Assembly (NCBI GenBank): GCA_017437925.1
Contig: JAFRWQ010000204.1
Location: 1 to 27,269 of the forward strand
Length of the DNA: 27,269 nucleotides
Direction: 5' to 3'
Source of the DNA: Bacillota bacterium
GTDB taxonomy: Bacteria > Bacillota_A > Clostridia > Peptostreptococcales > Anaerovoracaceae
Shown here: positions 6,118 through 14,347 of the stretch, one piece after another
Numbering within the stretch: position 1 is the first letter of the stretch
How the letters are laid out: each line of letters starts with the position of its first letter
The notes under the pieces: generated by a model
Databases searched by the model: none
What the model saw: only the letters and a program-made list of their open reading frames with translations
What the model was told of the DNA's origin: nothing
Made by a program: the position numbers and the translations under genes

Positions 6118-7629
6118 ATGAAGACAGGCTTTGATCCCGACCTTTATCTTGAAGAACAGTCAAAATACATACTGCAGCGCATAGACGACCTTAAGTCGGA
6201 GAGGCTGTACCTGGAGTTCGGCGGAAAGCTGGTCCAGGACAAGCACGCCATGAGGGTCCTGCCCGGCTTCGACGAGAACGCCAAGATCAAGCTGCTGACC
6301 AAGCTGAGGGATCACGCCGAGATCATCATCTGCATATACGCAGGCGCCATACTTACCAACAAGACCCGCCAGGACTTCGGAATAACCTACGACCTGGAGT
6401 GCATGCGCCTCATAGACATGTTCAGAAGCTACGATCTTTCGATCAACAGCGTCGTCATCACCCGCTATGAGGACCAGCCCGCCGTCAACACCTTCATCAA
6501 CAAGCTGGAGCGCCGCGGAATAAAGACCTACAAGCACTACTACACCAAAGGCTATCCCACCGACGTGGACACCATCTGCAGCGAGGAAGGCTACGGCAAG
6601 AACCCCTACATAGAGGTCACCAAGCCCATAGTCGTCGTCAACGGCCCCGGACCCGGGTCCGGCAAGCTGGCGACCTGCCTGTCCCAGCTCTATCACGAAA
6701 ACCAGAGGGGCATAGAGGCCAGCTACGCCAAGTTCGAGACCTTCCCGATCTGGAACCTGAGCCTCAAGCACCCCGTCAACATAGCCTACGAGGCCGCCAC
6801 CGTCGACCTCAAGGACGTCAACCAGATCGATAACTTCCATCTGGAAAAGTACGGCTATCCCGCCGTCAACTACAACCGGGATCTTGAGATCTTCCCCGTG
6901 GTCAAGAGGATCATAGAGAAGATCACCGGCAGGCCCTGCCAGTACAACTCGCCCACCGACATGGGCGTCAACAGGGCGGGCTTCTGCATCACCGACGACG
7001 AGATCTGCCGCGAGGCTGCCCGTCAGGAGATCATACGGCGCTACCTGCTGGCAAGAGTCGACTTCAAGAAGGGAGTCCTTGACGAAGGAGCCCTTCAGAG
7101 GGCCAAGCTGCTCATGGACGAGGTCGGGGCGACCCCGGCCGACAGGCCTGTGGTCCAGAAGGCCATCGATTACGCCGAGTACAAGAGGTCCCTCGATCCC
7201 AAGTACGAGAACGTCATAGCCATGGCCATGGAGCTTCCCGACGGGACCCTGGTCACCGGCCGCAGCTCCCGCCGCATGGTGGCAGGAGCCGCCCTCACCA
7301 TCAACGCAATAAAGAGGCTCTGCAACTACCCCGACGAGATACTTCTCATTTCGCCGGACGTGCTCAAGACCATGCAGTACCTCAAGAAACACATACTTCA
7401 CAGAGAAAAGGCGACCCTTAACGTGGAGGAAGTGCTCTCGGCGCTGACCATATCGGCGACGGTCAACCCCATGGCGTCCATCGCCGTGGACAAGCTGCCG
7501 CTTCTGGCCGGCTGCAGGGCCCACTGCACCGCCATACTCAGCGATTCCGACGCGCAGGTGTTCCACGATCTGGGCATAGACGCCACCTGCGAGCCCGAAT
7601 TCGCGTCCAACAGCTTATACGGGGTTTAA
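6118..7629 (+). CDS. DUF1846 / UPF0371 family protein
   Basis: 503 residues, typical length for the family. The ATG at 6118 is chosen: it has an AGGAGGT site 7 bases upstream and gives the family-typical beginning [14 protein letters not shown]; an in-frame ATG at 6082 lacks a ribosome site. Recognisable family signatures are [20 protein letters not shown] near residue 25, a glycine-rich [19 protein letters not shown] near 180, and [12 protein letters not shown] near 380. The glycine-rich stretch resembles a nucleotide-binding loop. The family is widespread in Bacillota and conserved in length, but I know of no settled enzymatic role. It is followed after 21 bases by the SLH-protein gene, so the two share a transcript. 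Confidence 0.92.
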   Translation: MKTGFDPDLYLEEQSKYILQRIDDLKSERLYLEFGGKLVQDKHAMRVLPGFDENAKIKLLTKLRDHAEIIICIYAGAILTNKTRQDFGITYDLECMRLIDMFRSYDLSINSVVITRYEDQPAVNTFINKLERRGIKTYKHYYTKGYPTDVDTICSEEGYGKNPYIEVTKPIVVVNGPGPGSGKLATCLSQLYHENQRGIEASYAKFETFPIWNLSLKHPVNIAYEAATVDLKDVNQIDNFHLEKYGYPAVNYNRDLEIFPVVKRIIEKITGRPCQYNSPTDMGVNRAGFCITDDEICREAARQEIIRRYLLARVDFKKGVLDEGALQRAKLLMDEVGATPADRPVVQKAIDYAEYKRSLDPKYENVIAMAMELPDGTLVTGRSSRRMVAGAALTINAIKRLCNYPDEILLISPDVLKTMQYLKKHILHREKATLNVEEVLSALTISATVNPMASIAVDKLPLLAGCRAHCTAILSDSDAQVFHDLGIDATCEPEFASNSLYGV

Positions 7630-7650
7630 GCTGACAACAGGGGGATTAAG

Positions 7651-8961
7651 ATGAAGAAATTTATTTCCATAATGCTTTGCGCAGTGCTGCTGCTGGGGAG
7701 CTTCAGCTTGTGCTTTGCCGCGGAAGGAAAGGTGAGGTACGGGTACAAGACCAGGAACCTGTCCCAGTACGACACCACCAACACCTTCAACGGCATCAGG
7801 GTAAAGCTCACAGTGCCCAACTACCTGGGCACCATCAACGTGAAGCTTGAGACTACAGAGGGCAGCGGCAACGCCGACGTCATGGTGGTCTACCTGCCCG
7901 ACAGCAAGTGGGACAACGGCAGCTACTACAGCGCCGTATCGGGGACCGTCAACAGCAGCGTTAAGATCTACGGCTACAGCGACGAGCTGGTCTACTGGAA
8001 CGACATCTACAGCTACGGGTTCATTCCCCTTTCGGGAGGAGTCTACACCTCGGACTACAACAGCCTGCAGATGCACTTCCTGAACGGTCCCGGCCTTTAC
8101 ACCGGCATAGCGACCTTCTACTACAGCAACTCCGACCTGGGCTACAAGACCTACGAAGAGATAAGGTCCAAGTCGCCCTCCTCCCTTAAGATGACCGCAG
8201 CGGGAGTCCCCTTCATACTGGCTCTCGACGACAAGACCATAGAATACTTCCTGGAGCACGACACCCTCAACAACTACGCCCGCTTCGACTGGCCCGGCCT
8301 TGCCGAGCTCATCGAGGGCGCCCGCTACGAGATGCCCTCCCTTGAGGCCGAGCAGGCCTTAAAGAACTTCGTCAAGAGGAACAACTACTACAAGGGCATA
8401 TTCCTCGACGTGGGCATCAACGGAACCGCCTGGTACGACGAGAACGTGAAGACCGTCTACCAGCTGGGCCTGATGGAGGGAGACTGCGGCAAATTCAACC
8501 CCTCCGGCAACATCACCCTGGCCCAGGCCATAGCCATGGCGGCCAGGCTCCACAACATCTACAACGGAGGCAGCGGCAAGTTCTCCGAGGGACCCACCTG
8601 GTACAGCGTCTACGTGACCTACGCCCTTAAGAACGGCATCATAAGGAACACCGACTTCGACGCCAGGTCCCAGGGCAATTCGGTGTACAACCGCTATGCG
8701 ACCAGAGGCGAGATGGCCTATATCTTTGCCAACGCCATGCCCGCCGATGCCCTGCCCAGGATCAACAGGATACGCTCCATACCCGACGTGTTCTCAAGCA
8801 CCAAGTACAGGAGCGAGATCGTAAGGCTCTACGAAGCCGGCATAGTGGAGGGAAGCAACGGCCACCGCTACTATCCTGGCAACAACATCACCAGGGCCGA
8901 GGCCGCCGCTATAATCTCCAGGATGGCGATCAAGGACCTGAGGCTGGAGTTCACCCTGTAG
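7651..8961 (+). CDS. Secreted protein with three C-terminal SLH domains
   Basis: 436 residues. Residues 1-23 are a Sec signal peptide (MKK, hydrophobic core, cut near CFA-AEG). Residues 25-245 are a Tyr/Ser/Asn-rich extracellular region of unknown fold. The last 185 residues contain three S-layer homology repeats, at about 251-305 (DVGINGTAWYDENVKTVYQLGLM ... ITLAQAIAMAARL), 311-362 (degenerate, ATRGEMAYIFANAM) and 372-428 (PDVFSSTKYRSEIVRLYEAGIV ... ITRAEAAAIISRM). SLH domains anchor proteins to cell-wall polymers. The ribosome site AGGGGG is 8 bases before the ATG. It is the second gene of the DUF1846 unit and is followed by a strong terminator. The ligand or surface role of the N-terminal part is unknown. 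Confidence 0.9.
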   Translation: MKKFISIMLCAVLLLGSFSLCFAAEGKVRYGYKTRNLSQYDTTNTFNGIRVKLTVPNYLGTINVKLETTEGSGNADVMVVYLPDSKWDNGSYYSAVSGTVNSSVKIYGYSDELVYWNDIYSYGFIPLSGGVYTSDYNSLQMHFLNGPGLYTGIATFYYSNSDLGYKTYEEIRSKSPSSLKMTAAGVPFILALDDKTIEYFLEHDTLNNYARFDWPGLAELIEGARYEMPSLEAEQALKNFVKRNNYYKGIFLDVGINGTAWYDENVKTVYQLGLMEGDCGKFNPSGNITLAQAIAMAARLHNIYNGGSGKFSEGPTWYSVYVTYALKNGIIRNTDFDARSQGNSVYNRYATRGEMAYIFANAMPADALPRINRIRSIPDVFSSTKYRSEIVRLYEAGIVEGSNGHRYYPGNNITRAEAAAIISRMAIKDLRLEFTL

Positions 8962-9046
8962 GAAAGAGGCCGAAGGGCGGAGCAGACGGCCTCAAAACAG
9001 GCGGAAGACATGCGCGTCAGGCCGCGAATAAAACGACAACAAACAA

Positions 9047-9075
9047 GGCCCGGTCCTTAAAGGACCGGGCTTTTT
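9047..9075 (+). terminator. Strong intrinsic terminator of the DUF1846-SLH unit
   Basis: GCCCGGTCCT / AGGACCGGGC (9048-9057 with 9061-9070) forms a 10-bp GC-rich stem with a 3-base loop, followed by TTTTT (9071-9075). It lies 86 bases past the SLH stop. The hairpin is also the left part of a duplicated element (see 9047-9124). Confidence 0.85.
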
Positions 9076-9124
9076 CGTTGGAATTTCAAGAGGTTTGGAT
9101 TGTCGAGCATATGTTATATAACAA
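9047..9124. repeat. Copy 1 of a hairpin-plus-palindrome element (left flank of catabolic cluster)
   Basis: The element consists of GGCCCGGTCCTT (9047-9058) with its inverted partner, an AT-rich middle including GGTTTGGATT (9092-9101), and the palindrome TGTTATATAACA (9112-9123). A second copy with the same order and almost the same spacing (66 versus 64 bases between GGCCCGG and GTTATATAAC) lies at 20945-21020 in the same orientation. The two copies bracket the 9.4-20.8 kb cluster. Confidence 0.55.
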
Positions 9125-9374
9125 TTGTTGTTGATTTGGGAGCCCTTTCGTTTGCTTATCTTCCGCTGCCTGAAGCTTAAGGCCCGTCCTTTCGCCGATG
9201 CCGGGATCCTTAAGCCTGCCCGGCTGCCGATGCCCGAAACTGAAAACCTGCCCTTTCGCCGGCGACGTCCTTGCGCCCGGCTTTAAAAGCCTTCGCTCTC
9301 CCTTCGAAAAGCTTTCATGTTCCTGCGCCCTCCGCCCCTGCGAAGAGCTTTGCGGCGCAGCCTCTTCCCCCCAT
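9125..9374. other. Non-coding stretch upstream of the AraC-type regulator
   Basis: About 250 bases with no convincing gene on either strand; open frames here have Arg/Pro/Ser-rich translations without a ribosome site. It contains several short repeats (CCTTTCGC at about 9188, 9252 and 9383; GCCGATGCC at about 9194 and 9227). I see no known RNA structure. It may be an eroded remnant or a long regulatory spacer. Confidence 0.4.
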
Positions 9375-9412
9375 ATTGCAGTCCTTTCGCAAAACATTGC
9401 ATTTTTTCCAAA
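9375..9412. promoter_or_regulatory. Candidate AraC-family operator (copy A): two ATTGCA half-sites 21 bp apart
   Basis: ATTGCA at 9375-9380 and again at 9396-9401, with CAAAACATTGCATTT and TCCAA in between and after. Aligned with 20794-20830, about 30 of 37 positions are identical and the half-site spacing is the same 21 bases, two helical turns, as expected for a two-helix-turn-helix AraC-type protein. It sits 50-75 bases upstream of the regulator gene's -10 box, suggesting autoregulation. Confidence 0.65.
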
Positions 9413-9429
9413 TTCGTTCATTCTGTCTG

Positions 9430-9456
9430 TTGCAGAACGCCTCCGGCAGATATAAT
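9430..9456 (+). promoter_or_regulatory. Promoter of the AraC-type regulator gene
   Basis: A perfect TATAAT (9451-9456) with TTGCAG (9430-9435) 15 bases upstream. The short spacer suggests a weak promoter helped or controlled by a regulator. TTGCAG also resembles the half-site of the upstream operator. Confidence 0.6.
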
Positions 9457-9513
9457 TCAATATAGGGCAGGCCTCATCCTGCCGCGGCTAAAAGGGATGT
9501 TATCGATAAGAAA

Positions 9514-10392
9514 ATGGACAAGCTGATCACATTCGACCATTTCAATACCGGCGGAAGGCGCTACCATATCTACATGCTCAGCGAGAGCGCCGTGGCCCAG
9601 GACATGCACTACCACAACTACTTTCAGCTCCTTTATGTCCTGAGGGGCCAGATAGGCCATGACAGCCACAGCGACGGCATCATACTGGGCCGGGGCGACG
9701 CCTTCATGATACCTCCGGGCTTCGCCCACAAGCTCAGCTTCATAAACCCCAACACCCAGGTCTACTCCCTGGCCTTCAGCGCCGACCTCTTCCACTCCGG
9801 CTTTTCCCAGTCCAACATATACAAATTCCTGACGGGCCTGCAGTCCCACTCCAGCGGGGGAGAGCAGATCCACTTAAGGATAGAGCTAAACGAAGACCAG
9901 AGGACCATACTGAGGTCCCTTCTCGACTGCCTCATCAAGGAGCAGGAGATCTGCGCCATGGACGAGTATTCGGCGGCGCCCAGCCTCATTGCCTCGTCCC
10001 TCTACATACTCGCCCAGAACTACTACACCGAGCCCGTCCACTCCGTGCAGCCGTCCCCCGGCCGCTACAAGATCAACATCTCGGGCTGCGTGGACTACAT
10101 AAACAAGCATTACAGAGAGGCGATCAGCGCCGAAGAGCTGGCCCGCATGTTCTCCATCTCGAAATCCACCCTGTACGAGCTCTTTTCGCAGTACACGGGC
10201 CTTCCCCTAAAGCAGTACATACGCAACAAGAGGATACTCGACGCCGAGCTGCTCATAAGGACCAGGCCCGGGATGACCTTAAGCGAGATAGCCTCCGAGG
10301 TCGGCTACAGCGAGCCCTCGACCTTCTACAGAAACTTTATGGAACTGGTGGGAGTTTCACCGTCCCGGTACAAGAGAACATATGATAAATAG
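9514..10392 (+). CDS. AraC-family transcriptional regulator (cupin sensor plus AraC DNA-binding domain)
   Basis: 292 residues. The N-terminal about 100 residues form an AraC-type cupin sensor (MHYHNYFQLLYVLRGQIGH, then GDAFMIPPGFAHKLSF) likely to bind the inducer. The last about 105 residues (from ISGCVDYINKHY) contain the two helix-turn-helix motifs, AEELARMFSISKSTLYELF and LSEIASEVGYSEPSTFYRNF, ending with the family signature GVSPSRYKR. The ATG at 9514 has only a distant AAAGGG; a 9-codon leader frame starting at 9497 overlaps it. It is followed after 27 bases by the M20 hydrolase gene. Matching operator sites in front of this gene and in front of the hydro-lyase gene at 20.7 kb point to it as the activator of the whole cluster. 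Confidence 0.93.
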   Translation: MDKLITFDHFNTGGRRYHIYMLSESAVAQDMHYHNYFQLLYVLRGQIGHDSHSDGIILGRGDAFMIPPGFAHKLSFINPNTQVYSLAFSADLFHSGFSQSNIYKFLTGLQSHSSGGEQIHLRIELNEDQRTILRSLLDCLIKEQEICAMDEYSAAPSLIASSLYILAQNYYTEPVHSVQPSPGRYKINISGCVDYINKHYREAISAEELARMFSISKSTLYELFSQYTGLPLKQYIRNKRILDAELLIRTRPGMTLSEIASEVGYSEPSTFYRNFMELVGVSPSRYKRTYDK

Positions 10393-10419
10393 ATCGGAGA
10401 ACGATCGGGAGGAACACGC

Positions 10420-11742
10420 ATGAACAAAGAAGAACTGAAACAGGCCGTCCTCAAATATATCGAGGACAACAAGGAGGAGCTGATGCGCTACGGGCGCGAG
10501 CTCTATCAGATCCCGGAGCCCGGCTTCAGGGAGGAAAAGACCGCGGCTTACGTCAAGAAGGTCTTCGAGAACTGCGGAATGACGGTTCGGGACCATGTTG
10601 CCTATACCGGCCTTAAGGCTAAGGCTGAGGGCAAAGACCACAAGGCCAACGTGGCGGTAATGGGAGAGCTGGACTCCCTCATTATGCCGTCCCACGTCAA
10701 GGCCCAGAAGGACACCGGCTATTTCCACGGCTGCGGCCATCACGCCCAGCTCACCACCATACTCGGCGTCGCCCTGGGCCTCGTAAGAAGCGGCCTCATC
10801 AAGGAGCTGGACGGAGACCTGACCTTCATAGGCGTCCCGGCTGAGGAGAGCGTCGAGCACGAATACAGGGCCCAGCTGGTAAAGGACGGCAAGATCACCT
10901 ACACCAGCGGCAAGCAGGAGATGATAAGCCTGGGAGAGTTCGACGACGTGGACATGATAATGTGCAGCCACATCATGGGCCAGGGCGAAAGCGCGAAGAG
11001 CTGGCTCGGCCACAGCTGGAACGGCGTCATCCACAAGACCGTAAGGTTTAAGGGCAGGGGAGCCCACGCGGGCCTCGCTCCCGACAGGGGAATAAACGCC
11101 CTCGAATCGGCCATCACCGGCCTCAACGCCATCAACGCCTTAAGGGAAAGGTTCAGGGACGACGATCACGTCAGGATCCACTACATCATAACCAAGGGCG
11201 GCTCCAGCCCCAACGTGGTGCCCGACGACGTGAGGCTCGAGTTCGGAGTAAGAGCGGCGACCGTCGAGGCCATGACCGACGCCAACAACAAGGTCAACAC
11301 CGTCCTTAAGATGTGCGGCGAAGCCACCGGCTCCGAAGTCACCATCAGCGATTCCGGCTGCTACCTGCCCTGCCACCAGTATAAAGAGCTGGGAGACGTG
11401 TTCCTGGGCAACGCGAGAGAGCTTTTGGGCGAAGAGAACGTGTTCGACGCCTTCGGAGATCACAGAGGCTCCTCCACCGACTGCGGCGACGTCGCTTCCC
11501 TCATCCCCCTGATCCACCCCTATTTCGGAGGAGCGGTGGGAGTGCCCCACGGCCTGGATTTCGACATAGTAAACGAATACGCGGCCTACGTGGTGCCCTC
11601 TAAGCTGGCGGCCGCCACCGTCGTAGACCTGCTCTGGGACGGGGCGGAGCTGGCCCGCAAGATCAAGGCCGATTTTAAGCCCGATTTCGCGTCGAAGGAA
11701 GAATACCTGGCATACTCAAGAAAGCTCTACGGCGCCGAGTAG
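10420..11742 (+). CDS. M20-family amidohydrolase, AbgB/PM20D2-like
   Basis: 440 residues. Metal-site motifs are HGCGHHAQ (His103, Cys105, His107-108) and VPAEES with the catalytic Glu pair at 142-143. GRGAHAGLAPDRGINAL marks the lid/dimerisation domain, and GSSTDCGDVASLIPLIHPYFGG near residue 350 is the late motif typical of the p-aminobenzoyl-glutamate hydrolase B (AbgB) and PM20D2 branch. Such enzymes hydrolyse amide bonds of N-acyl amino acids or small dipeptides. A GGGAGG site lies 8 bases before the ATG. It is co-transcribed with the AraC-type gene and so is the plus-strand arm of the cluster; a second, different M20 enzyme is encoded on the minus-strand arm. The substrate is not deducible. 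Confidence 0.92.
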   Translation: MNKEELKQAVLKYIEDNKEELMRYGRELYQIPEPGFREEKTAAYVKKVFENCGMTVRDHVAYTGLKAKAEGKDHKANVAVMGELDSLIMPSHVKAQKDTGYFHGCGHHAQLTTILGVALGLVRSGLIKELDGDLTFIGVPAEESVEHEYRAQLVKDGKITYTSGKQEMISLGEFDDVDMIMCSHIMGQGESAKSWLGHSWNGVIHKTVRFKGRGAHAGLAPDRGINALESAITGLNAINALRERFRDDDHVRIHYIITKGGSSPNVVPDDVRLEFGVRAATVEAMTDANNKVNTVLKMCGEATGSEVTISDSGCYLPCHQYKELGDVFLGNARELLGEENVFDAFGDHRGSSTDCGDVASLIPLIHPYFGGAVGVPHGLDFDIVNEYAAYVVPSKLAAATVVDLLWDGAELARKIKADFKPDFASKEEYLAYSRKLYGAE

Positions 11743-11849
11743 AAAAGCGTCCGGGACGGAACAGGCCCGGCCTCGGGCAGACGGCATGACCGCGCCCGGG
11801 CAAAAGGACCTGAAAGCGTCCCGCGCCGCCTATAGATGACCCATAATTA

Positions 11850-11887
11850 AAAGCGGCCTGACCGGGATCGCCCGGCCGGGCCGCTTT
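11850..11887. terminator. Bidirectional terminator between convergent genes
   Basis: AAAGCGGCC (11850-11858) pairs with GGCCGCTTT (11879-11887); an inner CCGGG/CCCGG stem extends it. A-tract and T-tract on the outer ends suit both directions. It lies between the M20 gene (plus) and the aminotransferase gene (minus), which converge here. The rest of 11743-11933 shows no gene. Confidence 0.75.
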
Positions 11888-11933
11888 ATATTGCTTAAAG
11901 AGCGCGCCTGCTCATCGGGAGGCCCTGCCTTTG

Positions 11934-13106
11934 TCATAGACCGCGCTCCGAGCTTATTTTGCCGCAGAAGGCCCCGACGCGGTCCACGGCCTTTCGCAGT
12001 TTTTCTTCGCCGCAGGTATAGGCGGCCCTGGCAAAGCCCTCCCCGCATTCGCCGAAGGCGCTGCCCGGTATCCACACCACCCCGGCTTCGTCCAGCAGGC
12101 GGTCGCAGAACTCCCTGCTGCTGAGGCCGAAGCTCCTGATGTCGACGAAAACGTAGAACGCCCCCGCGGGCTCTATGTACTTTATGCCCGGAATGCCATC
12201 AAGGCTTTTGAGGAACAGTTCCCTGCGCTTTGAAAAGACCGACCTGATCTCATCGGAAAGCTCGGGATGGTCCAGAGCCTTAAGCGCCGCGTACTGGCCA
12301 ACCGAGCTGGCGCAGGAGTTGAAGTTCTCCATGCATTCGGTCATCTTGCCTATTATCTCCCCGGGCCCTGCGGCGAAGCCTATCCTCCAGCCGGTCATGG
12401 CGAAGGCTTTTGAGAAGCTGTTTATGACGACGGTGCGCTCCTTCATGCCTTCGAAAGATGCGATGGAGACGCAAGGCGTTTCGCTATAGACCAGGGTGTT
12501 GTAGACCTCGTCGGTGATCACCAGGATATCGCGCCTTTTAGCGATCTCTGCAATCTCTTTAAGGGCATCCGCAGACATCACGCTGCCCGTCGGGTTGTTG
12601 GGCGAATTGATGAGCAGGGCCTTGGTCCTCGGGCCTATCCTCTTTTCTATGTCTTCGGGCTGCATCTCAAAGCAATGCTCAGGGCTTGCGGGGACCCTGA
12701 CGGGCACTCCTCCGCAGTAGGTGATCTGGGCCTCGTAGTTCAGCCACTGGGGATCCTGTATCAGGACCTCGTCCCCTTCGTTGAGGATGACGAGGAAGAG
12801 GAGGGACAGGGCTCCCATGCCCCCATTGGTTATGATGATCTCCCTTGCAGGGTCGTAGCCCAGGTCCTTTATATACGATTTTTCGGCGACCGCTTTCCTT
12901 AAGACCGCGGTCCCCGCGTTGGGGGTATAGTGGGTGAAGCCCTGCTCCATGGCAAGGGCTGCCCCCTCGCACACGGGGGCGGGGGTAGGCATGTCCGGCT
13001 CCCCTATGCCCATGCTTATAACGTCCTTCATGGTGTTTGCCCTGTCGAACATGGCGCGTATGGCCCCCTGTTCGAGCATTAGGGCCTTCCTGTTAAGCCA
13101 CTGCAC
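11934..13106 (-). CDS. Class I PLP-dependent aminotransferase
   Basis: 390 residues, fold-type I aspartate-aminotransferase-like enzyme. Seen: MGIGEPDMPTP at the N-terminus, HYTPNAGTAVLRKAV, SPNNPTG (168-174), ITDEVY with Asp199, and SFSKAFAMTGWRIGF with the Schiff-base Lys233; FARAAY near the end supplies the carboxylate-binding Arg. The start is the GTG at 13106, with an AGGAGG site 8 bases upstream; no other start has one. It is the last gene of the minus-strand unit, 18 bases after the M20D gene. It would exchange the amino group of the amino acid freed by the hydrolases, giving a 2-oxo acid; which amino acid is unknown. Annotation as AspC or PatA would overreach. Confidence 0.93.
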   Translation of the reverse strand: MQWLNRKALMLEQGAIRAMFDRANTMKDVISMGIGEPDMPTPAPVCEGAALAMEQGFTHYTPNAGTAVLRKAVAEKSYIKDLGYDPAREIIITNGGMGALSLLFLVILNEGDEVLIQDPQWLNYEAQITYCGGVPVRVPASPEHCFEMQPEDIEKRIGPRTKALLINSPNNPTGSVMSADALKEIAEIAKRRDILVITDEVYNTLVYSETPCVSIASFEGMKERTVVINSFSKAFAMTGWRIGFAAGPGEIIGKMTECMENFNSCASSVGQYAALKALDHPELSDEIRSVFSKRRELFLKSLDGIPGIKYIEPAGAFYVFVDIRSFGLSSREFCDRLLDEAGVVWIPGSAFGECGEGFARAAYTCGEEKLRKAVDRVGAFCGKISSERGL

Positions 13107-13124
13107 AGCCTTATCCTCCTGCCC

Positions 13125-14291
13125 TTACCCTTGGTCCAGAACGTACTGGACGAAGGTCTTTGCCCCCAGTATGAGGGCGTCCTCGTCGACCCTGAACTTA
13201 GAGGTGTGGGGCGCTTCGACGCTGCCCTTTTCCTCGTTTCCTATGCCGAGGCGGAACATCACGCCCGGTTTTTTGCGCAGATAGTGGGAGAAGTCCTCGG
13301 AGCTGAGCTTTTGCGGGACCTGTATCACGTTTTCGCTTCCCACCACCTTGGCGGCGGCGCTGCGGACCTTTTCAGCGATGCCTATGTCGTTTATCACCGC
13401 GTAGGCGCTGATGCGGTCGGTGAATTCCACGCTTCCCCCCAGCTCCTCGGCCGCGTTGCGGCAGATCTGCTTTATGCGGCCGTCGATCTTGTCGTGGGTC
13501 TCCATGTCGTAGAAGCGGAAGGATATCAGCATCTTAGCGTACTGGGCGATCACATTGTGGGCTGTCCCCGCCTGTATGCTCGAAATCGACAGGACGTGCT
13601 GGCTGAAGGGGTCCAGCTCCCTGCACTTCATGAGATATATGTCGTTGTAAGCCTTAACAGCCATGGCTAAAGCGTCGCGGCCGTTCTGGGGCAAGGTGGC
13701 GTGGGAGGATTTCCCGTGGAACTCGATGGTATAGGGGTGGCAGGCGGCCATGTAGGGGCCCGCGAAGACTCCTATCTTTCCAGTAGGGACCGAATACTCG
13801 GTATGGAGGGCGATGATCTCGTCTATGTCGTCCATGACCCCGTCCTCGACCATGGCGCAGGCCCCGCTCTCTTCTCCCTCTTCGCTGGGCTGGAAGATCA
13901 GCTTTACCCTGCACTTAAGCTCCCCTTCGGCCCGCTTCAAGGCCCTCGCGGTTCCCAGAAGTATAGCCGTGTGGGCGTCATGGCCGCAGGCGTGCATCTT
14001 CCCGGGGACTTTGGACCTGAAGGGAAGGTCGACCTTTTCCTCGACCGGAAGGGCGTCCATGTCGGCCCTTATCCCTACGGTGTGTCCGCTGAAGCCCGGG
14101 TTTATGACGGCGACGACCCCTGACCGCCCGAACTTTTCGGTATAGGGGACGCCCATGGCGTCCAGCTCCCTTTTGACCGCGGCAAGGGTCTTCGGAAGAT
14201 CGAATCCTGTCTCGGGATACTCGTGGATCTCGCGCCGCAAAGCGACGATAAAGTCCTCGTCGCCTTCTCTGAAGTATTTTTCTGCAAGCAA
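13125..14291 (-). CDS. M20D-family amidohydrolase (HipO/IAA-amino-acid hydrolase-like)
   Basis: 388 residues. Motifs: RREIHEYPETGF (19-30), RADMDALPV (75-83), GKMHACGHDAHTA with metal ligands Cys102 and His104, QPSEEGEESGA with Glu137-138, His163, and SSEDFSHYL near 310. These are the hallmarks of the M20D group that removes acyl groups from N-acyl amino acids (hippurate, IAA-amino acids, N-acetyl-diaminopimelate). The start is the TTG at 14291, supported by AAAGGAGG 8 bases upstream; no ATG or GTG gives a better start. It belongs to another M20 branch than the enzyme at 10420, so the two probably act on different bonds or steps. Co-transcribed with M81 and aminotransferase genes. Confidence 0.93.
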   Translation of the reverse strand: MLAEKYFREGDEDFIVALRREIHEYPETGFDLPKTLAAVKRELDAMGVPYTEKFGRSGVVAVINPGFSGHTVGIRADMDALPVEEKVDLPFRSKVPGKMHACGHDAHTAILLGTARALKRAEGELKCRVKLIFQPSEEGEESGACAMVEDGVMDDIDEIIALHTEYSVPTGKIGVFAGPYMAACHPYTIEFHGKSSHATLPQNGRDALAMAVKAYNDIYLMKCRELDPFSQHVLSISSIQAGTAHNVIAQYAKMLISFRFYDMETHDKIDGRIKQICRNAAEELGGSVEFTDRISAYAVINDIGIAEKVRSAAAKVVGSENVIQVPQKLSSEDFSHYLRKKPGVMFRLGIGNEEKGSVEAPHTSKFRVDEDALILGAKTFVQYVLDQG

Positions 14292-14347
14292 GGCCCTGTC
14301 CTCCTTTAAATTGATATCGGCGAAATGCTCTGATGCCTTCTTATACG

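Noticed and set aside
9125..9374. Possible riboswitch or T-box leader
   Set aside because: It lies upstream of the -10 box, so it is not transcribed as part of the regulator mRNA; no conserved core was recognised.
9086..9460. 124-codon minus-strand frame in the gap before the AraC-type gene
   Set aside because: It overlaps the regulator's operator and promoter, has no ribosome site and a composition unlike the neighbours; no domain seen.
9497..9526. Nine-codon leader frame overlapping the AraC-type start
   Set aside because: Its ATG abuts the only AAAGGG, spacing is too short, and the peptide has no run of regulatory codons; treated as chance.
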